A stretch of 64,000 bases of DNA from assembly GCA_964579295.1 (NCBI GenBank), contig CAZOGK010000006.1, forward strand, positions 1 to 64,000, in the 5' to 3' direction. Shown in pieces: positions 32,523-40,573 of the stretch (positions are counted from its first letter, which is position 1; the number at the start of each line of letters is the position of its first letter). This DNA comes from JAAYYY01 sp964579295. GTDB taxonomy: Bacteria; Chloroflexota; Anaerolineae; Promineifilales; Promineifilaceae. The notes beneath the pieces were generated by a model, which worked only from the letters and a program-made list of their open reading frames with translations, did not search any database and was not told where the DNA came from. The position numbers and the translations under genes were made by a program.

Positions 32523-33731
32523 CTAACTCGCGGCGGCCGCCTTACGCGCGACGTGGGCGAGCGTATGCTGCATGTCGATCAGGCCCGGCACGGGATCTGA
32601 CCAGCTCTGGATGTCGAAGCGCAGCCGGGGGCGAAAGAGGCTGAGCAGCGCGCGCAGCGCGTCGTGGCGCGCCGGCTGCGGAATAAAGGGATAGAGACGG
32701 CGGTTGCGCAGCACCTGCCCGAACCAGAGGGCCATCAGGTCAAGGTTGCAGGCGCGCACGCCGCTCTCGTAGGCAGTGAGAGGCGGGCCAGGCCAGGGGC
32801 CGTTGGCGTAGAGAGCGCCGAGAAGGGCCGGGAAGTCGAGGCCGCTGTGCACAGCGAGGGGCAGGGAGCCCCAGACGCGACCGTTGATTTCCATCAGCAC
32901 GGCGTCATCCTCGTTCACCTTGTATTCGATCATGATCAGCCCGGTCCACTTCAGGGCGTCCACCAGGCGGGCGCTGTACGCTACCAGCAGCGGATCGAGC
33001 GGCACGCTCTCGCGTAGAGCGCTGGCGCCGCCGGTAATTGGCACCTCGGCCAGCCGCTTGTGCTGGAAGATAGCCAGCGGGCGCCCCTCGTGCGCCAGCA
33101 TCTCCACGCCCTGGCCCGCCCCCGGCATATAGCCCTGGAGCAGGACCGGCCCCTCGACGATCAGCCGCTCGGTCTGCCGCACAAGCTCCTTCACCGTATT
33201 GGCATAGCCAACCGGCCCGGTGCGCTGCACGCCGCGGCCATTCTCGAGTCGGCGCGAGCGCTGTGCTTTGACGACGATCGGCCATGGTAGCAGATGAGCC
33301 ACGTCGCGCGCATCTTCCACCGAGTGGGCCAGGTAGCTCTGCGGCGCCGGCACCTGTAGCTCCTCGCAGAGCGCCAGCGTGGCCTGCTTATCGCCCACAA
33401 TCCGCAGCGCTTCCGGCGCAGCCATCGCCAGCCGCGTGTGGCCCTCAAAGCGCTCGCGCACCCGGGACAGGGGCAGGATCGCTTCGTCGGTCGTGGGGAT
33501 CAGGAGATCGACCCGATGCTGGTTAACGGCGTCACAGAGCGCGTCGACAAAAGCCTCCGGCTCTGCCGTGGGCGACGGATAGAGGCAGCGGTGGCGGGCG
33601 TGGCGCGAGCGGAAGCCGGCGCTGTTGCGCTGCTCATCGGCGGCGATGACCGTCCAGCCTCTGCGGCCGAGCGAGCGCATGATCGTAATGGCGCTGCCGC
33701 GGTGGGCGTCAGTCACCAGGACTGTTGGCAT
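32523..33731 (-). CDS. ATP-grasp enzyme of the polysaccharide locus
   Basis: 402 residues. The N-terminal Rossmann-like part begins VLVTDAHRGSAITIMRSLGR; the central ATP-grasp region has WPIVVKAQRSR (ATP-binding Lys), VEGPVLLQGYMPGAGQGVEM, and metal-binding VLMEINGRVWGSLPLAVHSG. The layout is that of carbamoyl-phosphate-synthase-like ATP-grasp proteins often found in exopolysaccharide loci, which would ligate a carboxylate (for example an amino acid) to an amine or sugar. Cytosolic. GGGAGGG lies 7 nt before ATG. Substrate unknown. Confidence 0.85.
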   Translation of the reverse strand: MPTVLVTDAHRGSAITIMRSLGRRGWTVIAADEQRNSAGFRSRHARHRCLYPSPTAEPEAFVDALCDAVNQHRVDLLIPTTDEAILPLSRVRERFEGHTRLAMAAPEALRIVGDKQATLALCEELQVPAPQSYLAHSVEDARDVAHLLPWPIVVKAQRSRRLENGRGVQRTGPVGYANTVKELVRQTERLIVEGPVLLQGYMPGAGQGVEMLAHEGRPLAIFQHKRLAEVPITGGASALRESVPLDPLLVAYSARLVDALKWTGLIMIEYKVNEDDAVLMEINGRVWGSLPLAVHSGLDFPALLGALYANGPWPGPPLTAYESGVRACNLDLMALWFGQVLRNRRLYPFIPQPARHDALRALLSLFRPRLRFDIQSWSDPVPGLIDMQHTLAHVARKAAAAS

Positions 33732-33786
33732 GGCTATCCCTCCCTCCCCACGTCACTGCGCCGGCGCGCCTGCCTGTTCGGTATGC

Positions 33787-34926
33787 TCATGACAGGTACG
33801 GCTCCATAGCGGCGACCATCGCCGGGATGGGCGCCGGATAAGGGTGGCTGACGGTATAGGCTGCGCGGCCGGCCAGCGCCCGCTGCAGAATCTCCCGCTG
33901 CAACGCGGCGGCGTTCTCGACAAGCTCGCCGGGCTGGTAGGGGAAGGCGAAGCGGTACTGGCGATAGGTCGCCAGCAGCGGCGCTAGCTCCTCCTGCAGG
34001 GAAAAGAGCATGCGGGCGGCAATCTCGCCGGGATCGGCCGGTTCGACAGTGACCTCGGCCGCGGCGGCGCTGACCACAAAGAATAGCCTGTCGAGCGAGC
34101 CGGAGGGGGTTACGTTGCCGGCGCCGAACAGGCGCTCCGGCGGCACATTCAATCCGTGCTGGCGGCGCAGCAGCGGGCGGGCGCGGCGCAGAAAGCCGGC
34201 CGGGGCGGCCAGCGGCCCCCGGCCTTCATAGGCCGCGGCGCGGTCGGCCAGGGCGACGGCCGGGCGCAGGGCCGCCAGGCGCAGCCGCTCCCGCCGCGGC
34301 AGCCGCGCGCGGTAGGCCGGCATCTCCGTCAGGTGCCAGTCCCAGATGCGGATCGGCTCGGGCAGGCCAAGCATCTCAAAGCCGCCGCCCTGCGGCCGCA
34401 GGTAGACCCACTCGTCGCCGATATAGGTAGCGCCGCGGGCCATGAAGCCCAGCAGCGTCTCCGTCTTGCCGCCTTTGGCCCAGCCGGTCGCCAGCACGCC
34501 GTGGCCCCGGTAGCAAAAGGCCGAGGAATGCAGCGGCAGCACGCCCTTCGCCAGCGCGGTGAGGTTGGTGATGGCGGTGAGGTGGGGTACCGGCCCCCTG
34601 CCGCGCTCGCAGAGCAGCGCCGGCTGCGCGCCCAGGCTGGCAAACGGGATCTGCACCTTCACGGCGCGCTTGCCTTTGCCGCGCAGCACGTAAAAGGCGT
34701 CGCCGGTGTAGGCCGCCTCTTCGACGCCGAGGTAGCGCAGGCCGGGCGTGGGCAGCCGGTCGACAAAGCGGACGGTGATGTCCGCCGCGTCGCCGGCGCC
34801 GGCCGGCGCTGCAGGCAGGCCCGTCTGCCGGCGCACGGCGGCAATATCGGCCGGCGCTGCATCTACCAGACGGATGCGCACGATGTCGTGCAAATTGAGG
34901 AGGACAGAGGTGTGGTTGCTGTTCAT
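33787..34926 (-). CDS. HPr-kinase/phosphorylase-like P-loop protein
   Basis: About 379 residues from ATG 34926; the frame to 35109 overlaps the upstream gene and is a shadow. Central HprK-like core: LPLHSSAFCYRGHGVLATGW, then AKGGKTETLLG (P-loop about 149) and ATYIGDEWVYL (the ligDDrv-type strand). The N-terminal (about 1-120) and long C-terminal regions are unlike genuine HprK, and no HPr is present here. Similar HprK-related proteins occur in PqqD/asparagine-synthase and EPS-type clusters. It probably phosphorylates a small molecule or protein of this locus. Starts 4 bp after the polymerase gene. Confidence 0.75.
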   Translation of the reverse strand: MNSNHTSVLLNLHDIVRIRLVDAAPADIAAVRRQTGLPAAPAGAGDAADITVRFVDRLPTPGLRYLGVEEAAYTGDAFYVLRGKGKRAVKVQIPFASLGAQPALLCERGRGPVPHLTAITNLTALAKGVLPLHSSAFCYRGHGVLATGWAKGGKTETLLGFMARGATYIGDEWVYLRPQGGGFEMLGLPEPIRIWDWHLTEMPAYRARLPRRERLRLAALRPAVALADRAAAYEGRGPLAAPAGFLRRARPLLRRQHGLNVPPERLFGAGNVTPSGSLDRLFFVVSAAAAEVTVEPADPGEIAARMLFSLQEELAPLLATYRQYRFAFPYQPGELVENAAALQREILQRALAGRAAYTVSHPYPAPIPAMVAAMEPYLS

Positions 34927-34930
34927 GGCC

Positions 34931-36478
34931 TTAGCCCGCCTCCCCGGCCGGCTCGGCTTCCTGCTGGCGGCGACGGAAGAAGCGCAGGGGCAGGCCGGCG
35001 GGCTCCCGCTGTTCGCCGGCGGCCTCGCGGGCGATGTAGGCGGCGGCGTCGACCAGGGCCAGCACCAGCCAGAAATAGCGCACATAAGAGAGGTGCAGGA
35101 ATAAGCCACTGGTCAGATAGGCGACCATGGCAAAGGCAAAGCCGAGCGCCACGTTATTCAGCGCGGGTTGTGTACCGGCGAGCTTATGGCGCAGGCGCAG
35201 GATGATCCAGATGGGGAGCAGACAGGCGACCAGGAAGGCGATCAGCCCGAAGATGCCGTTGTCGGCGGCAATTCCTAAATAGAGCGAATGCGCCTCGCGA
35301 TCTCCTTCCAGGATGCGTAAGCCGATACGGTTGCCATACTCGGCCGAGTAATACTTAAACTGCCCTGGCCCGACGCCCAGGAGCGGATAGTCGGCAAAGA
35401 CCTGGAGCGCCGCCAGCATAACGGTGGCCCGCCCGCGAATCGCGCCGTCCTGCTCGCTCAGGGCCGCTTCCTCATCGAGGAGGTCGGTGACGGTAGGGAT
35501 GGTGACGAGCCGGGCCGTGTACTGGGGAAAGACGAGAAAGGTGACGGCAAAGGCCATGACAATCGCTATAACATGGCTGCGCTGTACGACGCGCGTGACG
35601 AACATCACGACGATCATGAGCACGAAGGCCACGGCGGCGCCGCGCGAGAAAGAGAGCGTCATGCCGGCCAACGCGACCAATGTCAACCCCACGGCCAGGA
35701 GGCGCCCCAACAGCTTGCGCTCGCCGTTGAGGATGAACCATCCCAGCGGGACGAGGACGAGCATGACCTGGGAGTAGCGATTCTGTTCGCCGATGGGGCC
35801 GGTCATGCGTACCTGGCGCACGTCACCCTGGAGGCCCGTCTCGCCGGTGCGGAAGCTCGCTTCGGAAAGCTGGCCCAAGCCCCCGAAGTTGCTGTCGAAG
35901 TTGCCGGTAAGCTGCTGAATCATGGGGGCGATGGCGAGGACGACGCCGGCAAAGAGCAGCGTCCAGGCAGCGTAGCGCAGCATGCCCGGCGTCCGTACGA
36001 CGTTGATCAGCAAAATATAGATGAGGAAGCCTTCGGCCAGGGTATTGACCGCCGCTGGAATGGACAGCGCAGGGTCGCGGGAAAAGGCCATGCTGGCCTG
36101 CTGGATAGCCAGAAAGACAAGGACGGCAGGCAGCGCCGGCGTGATACGGATTGGCTGCCGCTCGAACGCCAGGTAGGAGAAGAGCGGCAGCGCCAGCAGC
36201 AGCGGAAAGGCAGCGCCCACGAAGAGGGGTAGCCCGTGGAAGCGCACGGCGACGACGGCCAGGTTGCTGTAGAGGAGAAAGAGGACGACAAGCGTCGCCG
36301 TCTTCGGCCAGCCGACCAGCACCAGACTCAGCACCAGCACGGTCAGGCCGGCCAGCGTGGGCAGAGGCCACTGCGCCAGCAGGCCCCCGGCTACCCCGGC
36401 AAACAGCGCCAGGATGGCGACGATAACCGGCTTATGGCGGCGCAGCAGCAGCGGCAGCGAGTCAGAGCGAAGGATCAT
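34931..36478 (-). CDS. O-antigen ligase/polymerase family membrane protein (Wzy-like)
   Basis: 515 residues with about 12 transmembrane helices spread over the length and a large periplasmic-type loop with GVGPGQFKYYSAEYGNRIG (about 355-375) followed by AHSLYLGIAADNGIFGLIAF. The H-S/NxYL and D/ENGxxG pattern is the hallmark of the Wzy_C/O-antigen-ligase family. It polymerises or transfers lipid-linked repeat units on the outer face. The start overlaps the upstream glycosyltransferase stop (ATGA at 36475-36478). With the flippase at 38918 and Wzc-like protein at 40574 it makes up a Wzx/Wzy-type pathway. Confidence 0.88.
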   Translation of the reverse strand: MILRSDSLPLLLRRHKPVIVAILALFAGVAGGLLAQWPLPTLAGLTVLVLSLVLVGWPKTATLVVLFLLYSNLAVVAVRFHGLPLFVGAAFPLLLALPLFSYLAFERQPIRITPALPAVLVFLAIQQASMAFSRDPALSIPAAVNTLAEGFLIYILLINVVRTPGMLRYAAWTLLFAGVVLAIAPMIQQLTGNFDSNFGGLGQLSEASFRTGETGLQGDVRQVRMTGPIGEQNRYSQVMLVLVPLGWFILNGERKLLGRLLAVGLTLVALAGMTLSFSRGAAVAFVLMIVVMFVTRVVQRSHVIAIVMAFAVTFLVFPQYTARLVTIPTVTDLLDEEAALSEQDGAIRGRATVMLAALQVFADYPLLGVGPGQFKYYSAEYGNRIGLRILEGDREAHSLYLGIAADNGIFGLIAFLVACLLPIWIILRLRHKLAGTQPALNNVALGFAFAMVAYLTSGLFLHLSYVRYFWLVLALVDAAAYIAREAAGEQREPAGLPLRFFRRRQQEAEPAGEAG

Positions 36479-37668
36479 GGCTGGCCCTCCGCGACCGGCG
36501 CAGCCGCCGCCACCTCGTCCACGCCGGCGCGGGTCGGCTCCCAGATGACGATGGCCCGCCCGCGCAGGACGTTGAGCGTCGCCTGCAGCGCGGCGACGTT
36601 CACCAGGGTGAAGTAATAGGGCAGCGCCAGCAGCTTCAGGCGCTGCCGCGCCGGGCCCTCAAGGAGGGCGCCGGCGACCGCCAGGCTGTAGAAAGCTGCC
36701 TGTGCGCCTGTCGCCAGCCCGTAAAACCAGCCGCGCGACCAGAGGAAAGGGCTGACCAGCGCCATAAGCAGCAGAGGCACGGCCACCAGACGGCGCAGCA
36801 GCTTGTGCGAGAGCAGCTGCAGGGCGTAGAAGCCATAGCGGCGGGGATTGAGCAGCGCGCGCCGCAAGTAAACGCCGCGCAGGCCGCGCGTCATGACACG
36901 CACTTTGCGCCCATATTCGTCGCGGCTCTTGCCGGCGACGGCTTCATAGGCGATGGCCTCCGGGGCAAAGACGAGCCGGTAGCCCTGAGCGATGACGCCG
37001 GTGGAGGTGTAGAAGTCGTCGGTCACGCCCTCGGCGACCGGGGTAAAGAGCGAGCGGCGGATCGCATAAAGGGCGCCGGTAGCCGAAATGACGTTGCCGC
37101 CGGCGCTCTCCAGGCGCTTGAGCTCGCGGTCAAAGTTCCAATAGCGCTGCTCGCCTTCCCCGGCCAGCGTCGCCGCGGCCGTACGCCGGTAGACCTGGTT
37201 GCCGGCGACGCCGCCGACCGCGGCATCGGCGAAGGGGCGCACCAGGACGCGCAGCGACTGCGGGGCGAAGAGGCTGTTGGCGTCGGAGAAGACGAGGATG
37301 TCGCCGGTGGCCGCGGCCACGGCGGCGTTGAGCGCGGCTGCCTTGCCCCGGCGCGGCAGCTCCAGCAGGCGTACGCCGCGCGCCTGGTAGCTGCAAACAA
37401 GATCGTTAGTACCGTCATCCGAGCCGTCGGACGCAATGATCAGCTCCAGACAGCCGCGCGGGTAGTCCAGCGAAAGGATGTTGTCGATCTTCTGGCCGAT
37501 GACGTGCGCCTCGTTGTGGGCGGCAATAATCACGCTCAGCGACGGCGTGATAGCCGCTTCCCGGTGCGGGCGGCGGCGCCAGAGGCCGCGCGCCGCGACC
37601 AGCAGCGGGAAGAGCGCGTAGGTGTAAAGCAGGAGGGCGGCGGAGCCCCAGAAGAGCAGGAGCCTCAT
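36475..37668 (-). CDS. Membrane family 2 glycosyltransferase (processive-type architecture)
   Basis: 397 residues. N-terminal transmembrane segment (about 5-22), then GT-A domain: SLSVIIAAHNEAHVI, LELIIASDGSDDGTND, GDILVFSDANSLF (DxD equivalent), GAYLYAIRRS-like GALYAIRRSLF, and TDDFYTSTGVIAQGYRLVF; two or three C-terminal transmembrane helices (about 285-345) follow. This resembles cellulose/hyaluronan-synthase-like GT2 enzymes that act at the inner membrane. A single gene with 4-bp overlaps on both sides, deep inside the EPS operon. Donor sugar unknown. Confidence 0.9.
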   Translation of the reverse strand: MRLLLFWGSAALLLYTYALFPLLVAARGLWRRRPHREAAITPSLSVIIAAHNEAHVIGQKIDNILSLDYPRGCLELIIASDGSDDGTNDLVCSYQARGVRLLELPRRGKAAALNAAVAAATGDILVFSDANSLFAPQSLRVLVRPFADAAVGGVAGNQVYRRTAAATLAGEGEQRYWNFDRELKRLESAGGNVISATGALYAIRRSLFTPVAEGVTDDFYTSTGVIAQGYRLVFAPEAIAYEAVAGKSRDEYGRKVRVMTRGLRGVYLRRALLNPRRYGFYALQLLSHKLLRRLVAVPLLLMALVSPFLWSRGWFYGLATGAQAAFYSLAVAGALLEGPARQRLKLLALPYYFTLVNVAALQATLNVLRGRAIVIWEPTRAGVDEVAAAAPVAEGQP

Positions 37669-38921
37669 CGCTGCTGCGCCTCCTGGAAGCGGCGCGCCAG
37701 CAGGGCGGCGTTGCGGTGCAGGTCGAAGTCACGCTCGACGGCGGCGCGCCCGGCCATGCCCAACGAGCGGCGCAGCGCCGGGTCGTCGTGCAGCCGGCGG
37801 ATAGCCGCCGCCAACGCCGCAACATCGCCAGGCGGCGCCAGGAGGCCGCTCTCGCCGTCGCGCACCAGCTCGGGGATGCCGGAAAGGCGGCTGGCGACCA
37901 CTGGGACGCCGGCCGCCATCGCTTCCATGAGGGCGACGGGGATCCCTTCGCGCCGCCCGTCGGCGGTGGGCACGCTGGGGGCGACGACGACGTCGGCGCG
38001 GCGCAGATGCTCGATAACCTGGTCGCGGGTCTGGGCGCCGTGGAAGTGGACGGCGGCGGCGATGTCCAGCTCGGCGGCTTGCTGGGCGAGCGCGGCGCGG
38101 TCGGGACCATCGCCCACAAAGTTGCAGACGACGTCCAGCCCCTCGGCGCGCAGCCGGGCCACGGCTTCCAGCAGGTAGCGCTGCCCCTTGACGGCGTGCA
38201 GGGTGCCGGTGCAGAGCAGGCGCAGCGGGCCCTGATGGCTCCTGTCATGCCCGTTACGGCTGGGCGCGAAACGGGCTGTATCCACGCCGCAATGAATGAC
38301 ATCCAGCCGCCCGGCCATCTCCGGGCCGCAGGTAGCCAGGATGACGTCACGGTTAAACTCGGATATAGGGACGACGAAGGCGGCTTCACGAACCTTCTCG
38401 CGCAGCATGTGCTGGTCACGATGGAGATCGGAGCCGTGGGCGGTAAAGCTGTAGGGCAGGCCGGTGAGACGATGGATGATAAAAGCAACGGCGGCCGGAT
38501 GGCTGGCAAAATGGGCGTGCACGTGGCCGACCCCGGCCCGCGCCATTTCCCCGGCCAGGTAGACGGCCTTGGGGAAGAGAATCAGGCTGCGCAGGAAGAA
38601 GCGCCGGCTGCCCCAGGTGGCGCGCGCCACATCGCGCAGCGCGCCCAGGTAGGCGCGCGGCTGGCGGCGCAGCCGGCTGAGGTTGGCGCGCAGCATAGGC
38701 AGGCTGGCGAATGCCGTATAGTGAGCGCGCTCGACCAACGCCCGCGCTTCCGGGTGGACGACGGCCGCCTTCTCGCGCAGCAGCGGGTAAATCTCTACAC
38801 CCACTCCCTGCGCTTCCAGCGCCAGGATCTCATAGAGAATGAACGTCTCGGTCAGCCGCGGGAAGCGGGACATGAGGTAGGCCACGCGCAGCGGGCGGCC
38901 ATTGCCGCTCATGGTCGTCAT
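37665..38921 (-). CDS. Family 4 glycosyltransferase
   Basis: 418 residues, GT-B fold. N-terminal half: LRVAYLMSRFPRLTETFILY and HVHAHFASHPAAVAFIIHRL, then PYSFTAHGSDLH. C-terminal half: RLLCTGTLHAVKGQRYLLEA and VHFHGAQTRDQVIEHLRRAD, then the nucleotide-sugar binding EGIPVALMEAMAAGVPVVAS (E-x7-E). A retaining transferase acting on the cytosolic face. ATGA overlaps with both neighbours. Likely adds one residue of the EPS repeat unit. Donor unknown. Confidence 0.92.
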   Translation of the reverse strand: MTTMSGNGRPLRVAYLMSRFPRLTETFILYEILALEAQGVGVEIYPLLREKAAVVHPEARALVERAHYTAFASLPMLRANLSRLRRQPRAYLGALRDVARATWGSRRFFLRSLILFPKAVYLAGEMARAGVGHVHAHFASHPAAVAFIIHRLTGLPYSFTAHGSDLHRDQHMLREKVREAAFVVPISEFNRDVILATCGPEMAGRLDVIHCGVDTARFAPSRNGHDRSHQGPLRLLCTGTLHAVKGQRYLLEAVARLRAEGLDVVCNFVGDGPDRAALAQQAAELDIAAAVHFHGAQTRDQVIEHLRRADVVVAPSVPTADGRREGIPVALMEAMAAGVPVVASRLSGIPELVRDGESGLLAPPGDVAALAAAIRRLHDDPALRRSLGMAGRAAVERDFDLHRNAALLARRFQEAQQR

Positions 38922-40570
38922 GCCCGCTTCTCCTGCAGGGCGAGACGCGGGCCGACGATGGGCAGGCGCCCCAGCTCGGGGAACATGCTCGTGGCGTCCA
39001 TCACCTGCCAGTTAAGCGCCAGCAAGGCCAGCGAGAGGAAGGCGATGAGCAAGCCGCCGAGGAGGATGCCGGGCTGAAATAGCTGATCGACGGCCAGCAG
39101 CAAGGCCGCGGCGATGACAATGCTGGCATAGACACGCAGGTAGCGGCCCTGGAAGAGGTCAATGTTAGTGCCGAGCAGAAGGCCGGCATGGTTGAGCACG
39201 TTATAAATGATGAGCGTGGCGGTGGTCGCTATGGCGGCGCCGAGCGCGCCGTAGCCGGGAATGAGCAGCAGGCCAAGAAGCACGGCCAGCAGGCCGGAGA
39301 GCAGGTCGATGGCGACAATGAAGCGTACTTTGCCAAAGACACGCAGGGTGAAGGCGTTGAAGCCAAAGGCAGCGTTCCAGTAGTTGCCAAGCGCCAGCAG
39401 GGCCAGGATAGAAGCCGAGCTGGCGTAACGCTCGCCAAAGAGCAGGACCGTCAGCGGCCGCGCCAGCGAAAAGGAAGCGGCGAAGACCGGGAAGCTAAAG
39501 ACGGCAATCCAGGTGGCGCTGCGCCAGTACAGCTCGTTGATGCCCTGGCTATCCTCACGGGCAAAGAGGCGTGCGGCGGCCGGGGTAAAGAGATATTTGA
39601 AGCTCTGCATGACGACCAGATTCAGGCCGGCGACGGGGACCACGGCGCGAAACTCGGCAACCTGGGTGGTGCTGGCGAAATATTCCAGCACAATGACGAG
39701 AAAAGTCGTCTTGAGTATGTTGACGGCGTCGCTGGTCAGCAGGGGCGTGCTGAAGGAAAAGACTTCGCGCACGGGAAAGACCATGCGCGAGAGCGTGGCG
39801 CGCACGCGGATGCCGCGGTTCTGGAAGAGCCGCCGCAGCATGGCGGCGTAGGCGAGCAGGCCCAGCAGCGCGCCGGCCAGGTAGCCGAGCGCCAGCATGT
39901 GCACATTCTGGCGGCTGGCGATGACGAACAGCACGGCGGCCAGCTTGAGGCCCGGGCCGAGCAGGTAGCGGCGCACGAAAATTGCCCGCGGCTCGGCAAA
40001 GACGGCGAACAACCCCTGGAACCAGCTATCCAGCGCCTGCAGCGGCGCCAGCGCGATGATGATGAGCAGCAGCGAGACGGCCAGCGGGTCCTGGATAAAC
40101 CGCTCCTGCAGCAAGCCGCTCAGGCCGACAAAAAGGACGACGAGAGCAGCCCCGAGCAGCAGGATAGTCAGCAGCGTCATGACAATGGCGCCCAGCATCT
40201 TGTCCTTTTCGCCGCGCTCTTCATAGATCGGTATAAAGCGGGCCACGGCCTTGTCCAGGCCAAAGAGGGAGATGCTGGCGCCCATGGAGACGATGGACAG
40301 GGCGTAGGCAAAGGCGCCGTAGTCGCTCTTCGAGAGGTAGCGGACGGTGAGCACCTGCACGCCAAAGTTGAGCGCCAGCGACAGCAGGCGGCCGACCAGA
40401 AGGATGGTCGAGCCGCGGATATGCTTGCGCGTGGCGACGGCCGCGCTGTCGCGGGCGAGTGCGCCGTCCACGACGCCGTCGTCCGCGACGACTACCGGGT
40501 CGACCGCCTCTTCGTTCACCATCGCGGTGGGCTGGTTGCCGCCGTGCCGATTGCCTGGGGGAACCATCAT
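38918..40570 (-). CDS. Polysaccharide flippase (Wzx/MurJ-like, MOP superfamily)
   Basis: 550 residues. About 60 hydrophilic residues precede 12-14 transmembrane helices starting RGSTILLVGRLLSLALNFGV, then YLSKSDYGAFAYALSIVSMG (typical Wzx start region), FGLDKAVARFIP, and PLLTSDAVNILKTTFLVIVL in the second half. It flips undecaprenyl-linked repeat units to the outer face. Two ATG codons in a row (40570, 40567) follow the Wzc-like stop by 3 bp, and its stop overlaps the GT4 start. The long N-terminal extension is unusual for the family; M17 could be an internal alternative start. Confidence 0.9.
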   Translation of the reverse strand: MMVPPGNRHGGNQPTAMVNEEAVDPVVVADDGVVDGALARDSAAVATRKHIRGSTILLVGRLLSLALNFGVQVLTVRYLSKSDYGAFAYALSIVSMGASISLFGLDKAVARFIPIYEERGEKDKMLGAIVMTLLTILLLGAALVVLFVGLSGLLQERFIQDPLAVSLLLIIIALAPLQALDSWFQGLFAVFAEPRAIFVRRYLLGPGLKLAAVLFVIASRQNVHMLALGYLAGALLGLLAYAAMLRRLFQNRGIRVRATLSRMVFPVREVFSFSTPLLTSDAVNILKTTFLVIVLEYFASTTQVAEFRAVVPVAGLNLVVMQSFKYLFTPAAARLFAREDSQGINELYWRSATWIAVFSFPVFAASFSLARPLTVLLFGERYASSASILALLALGNYWNAAFGFNAFTLRVFGKVRFIVAIDLLSGLLAVLLGLLLIPGYGALGAAIATTATLIIYNVLNHAGLLLGTNIDLFQGRYLRVYASIVIAAALLLAVDQLFQPGILLGGLLIAFLSLALLALNWQVMDATSMFPELGRLPIVGPRLALQEKRA

Positions 40571-40573
40571 CGA

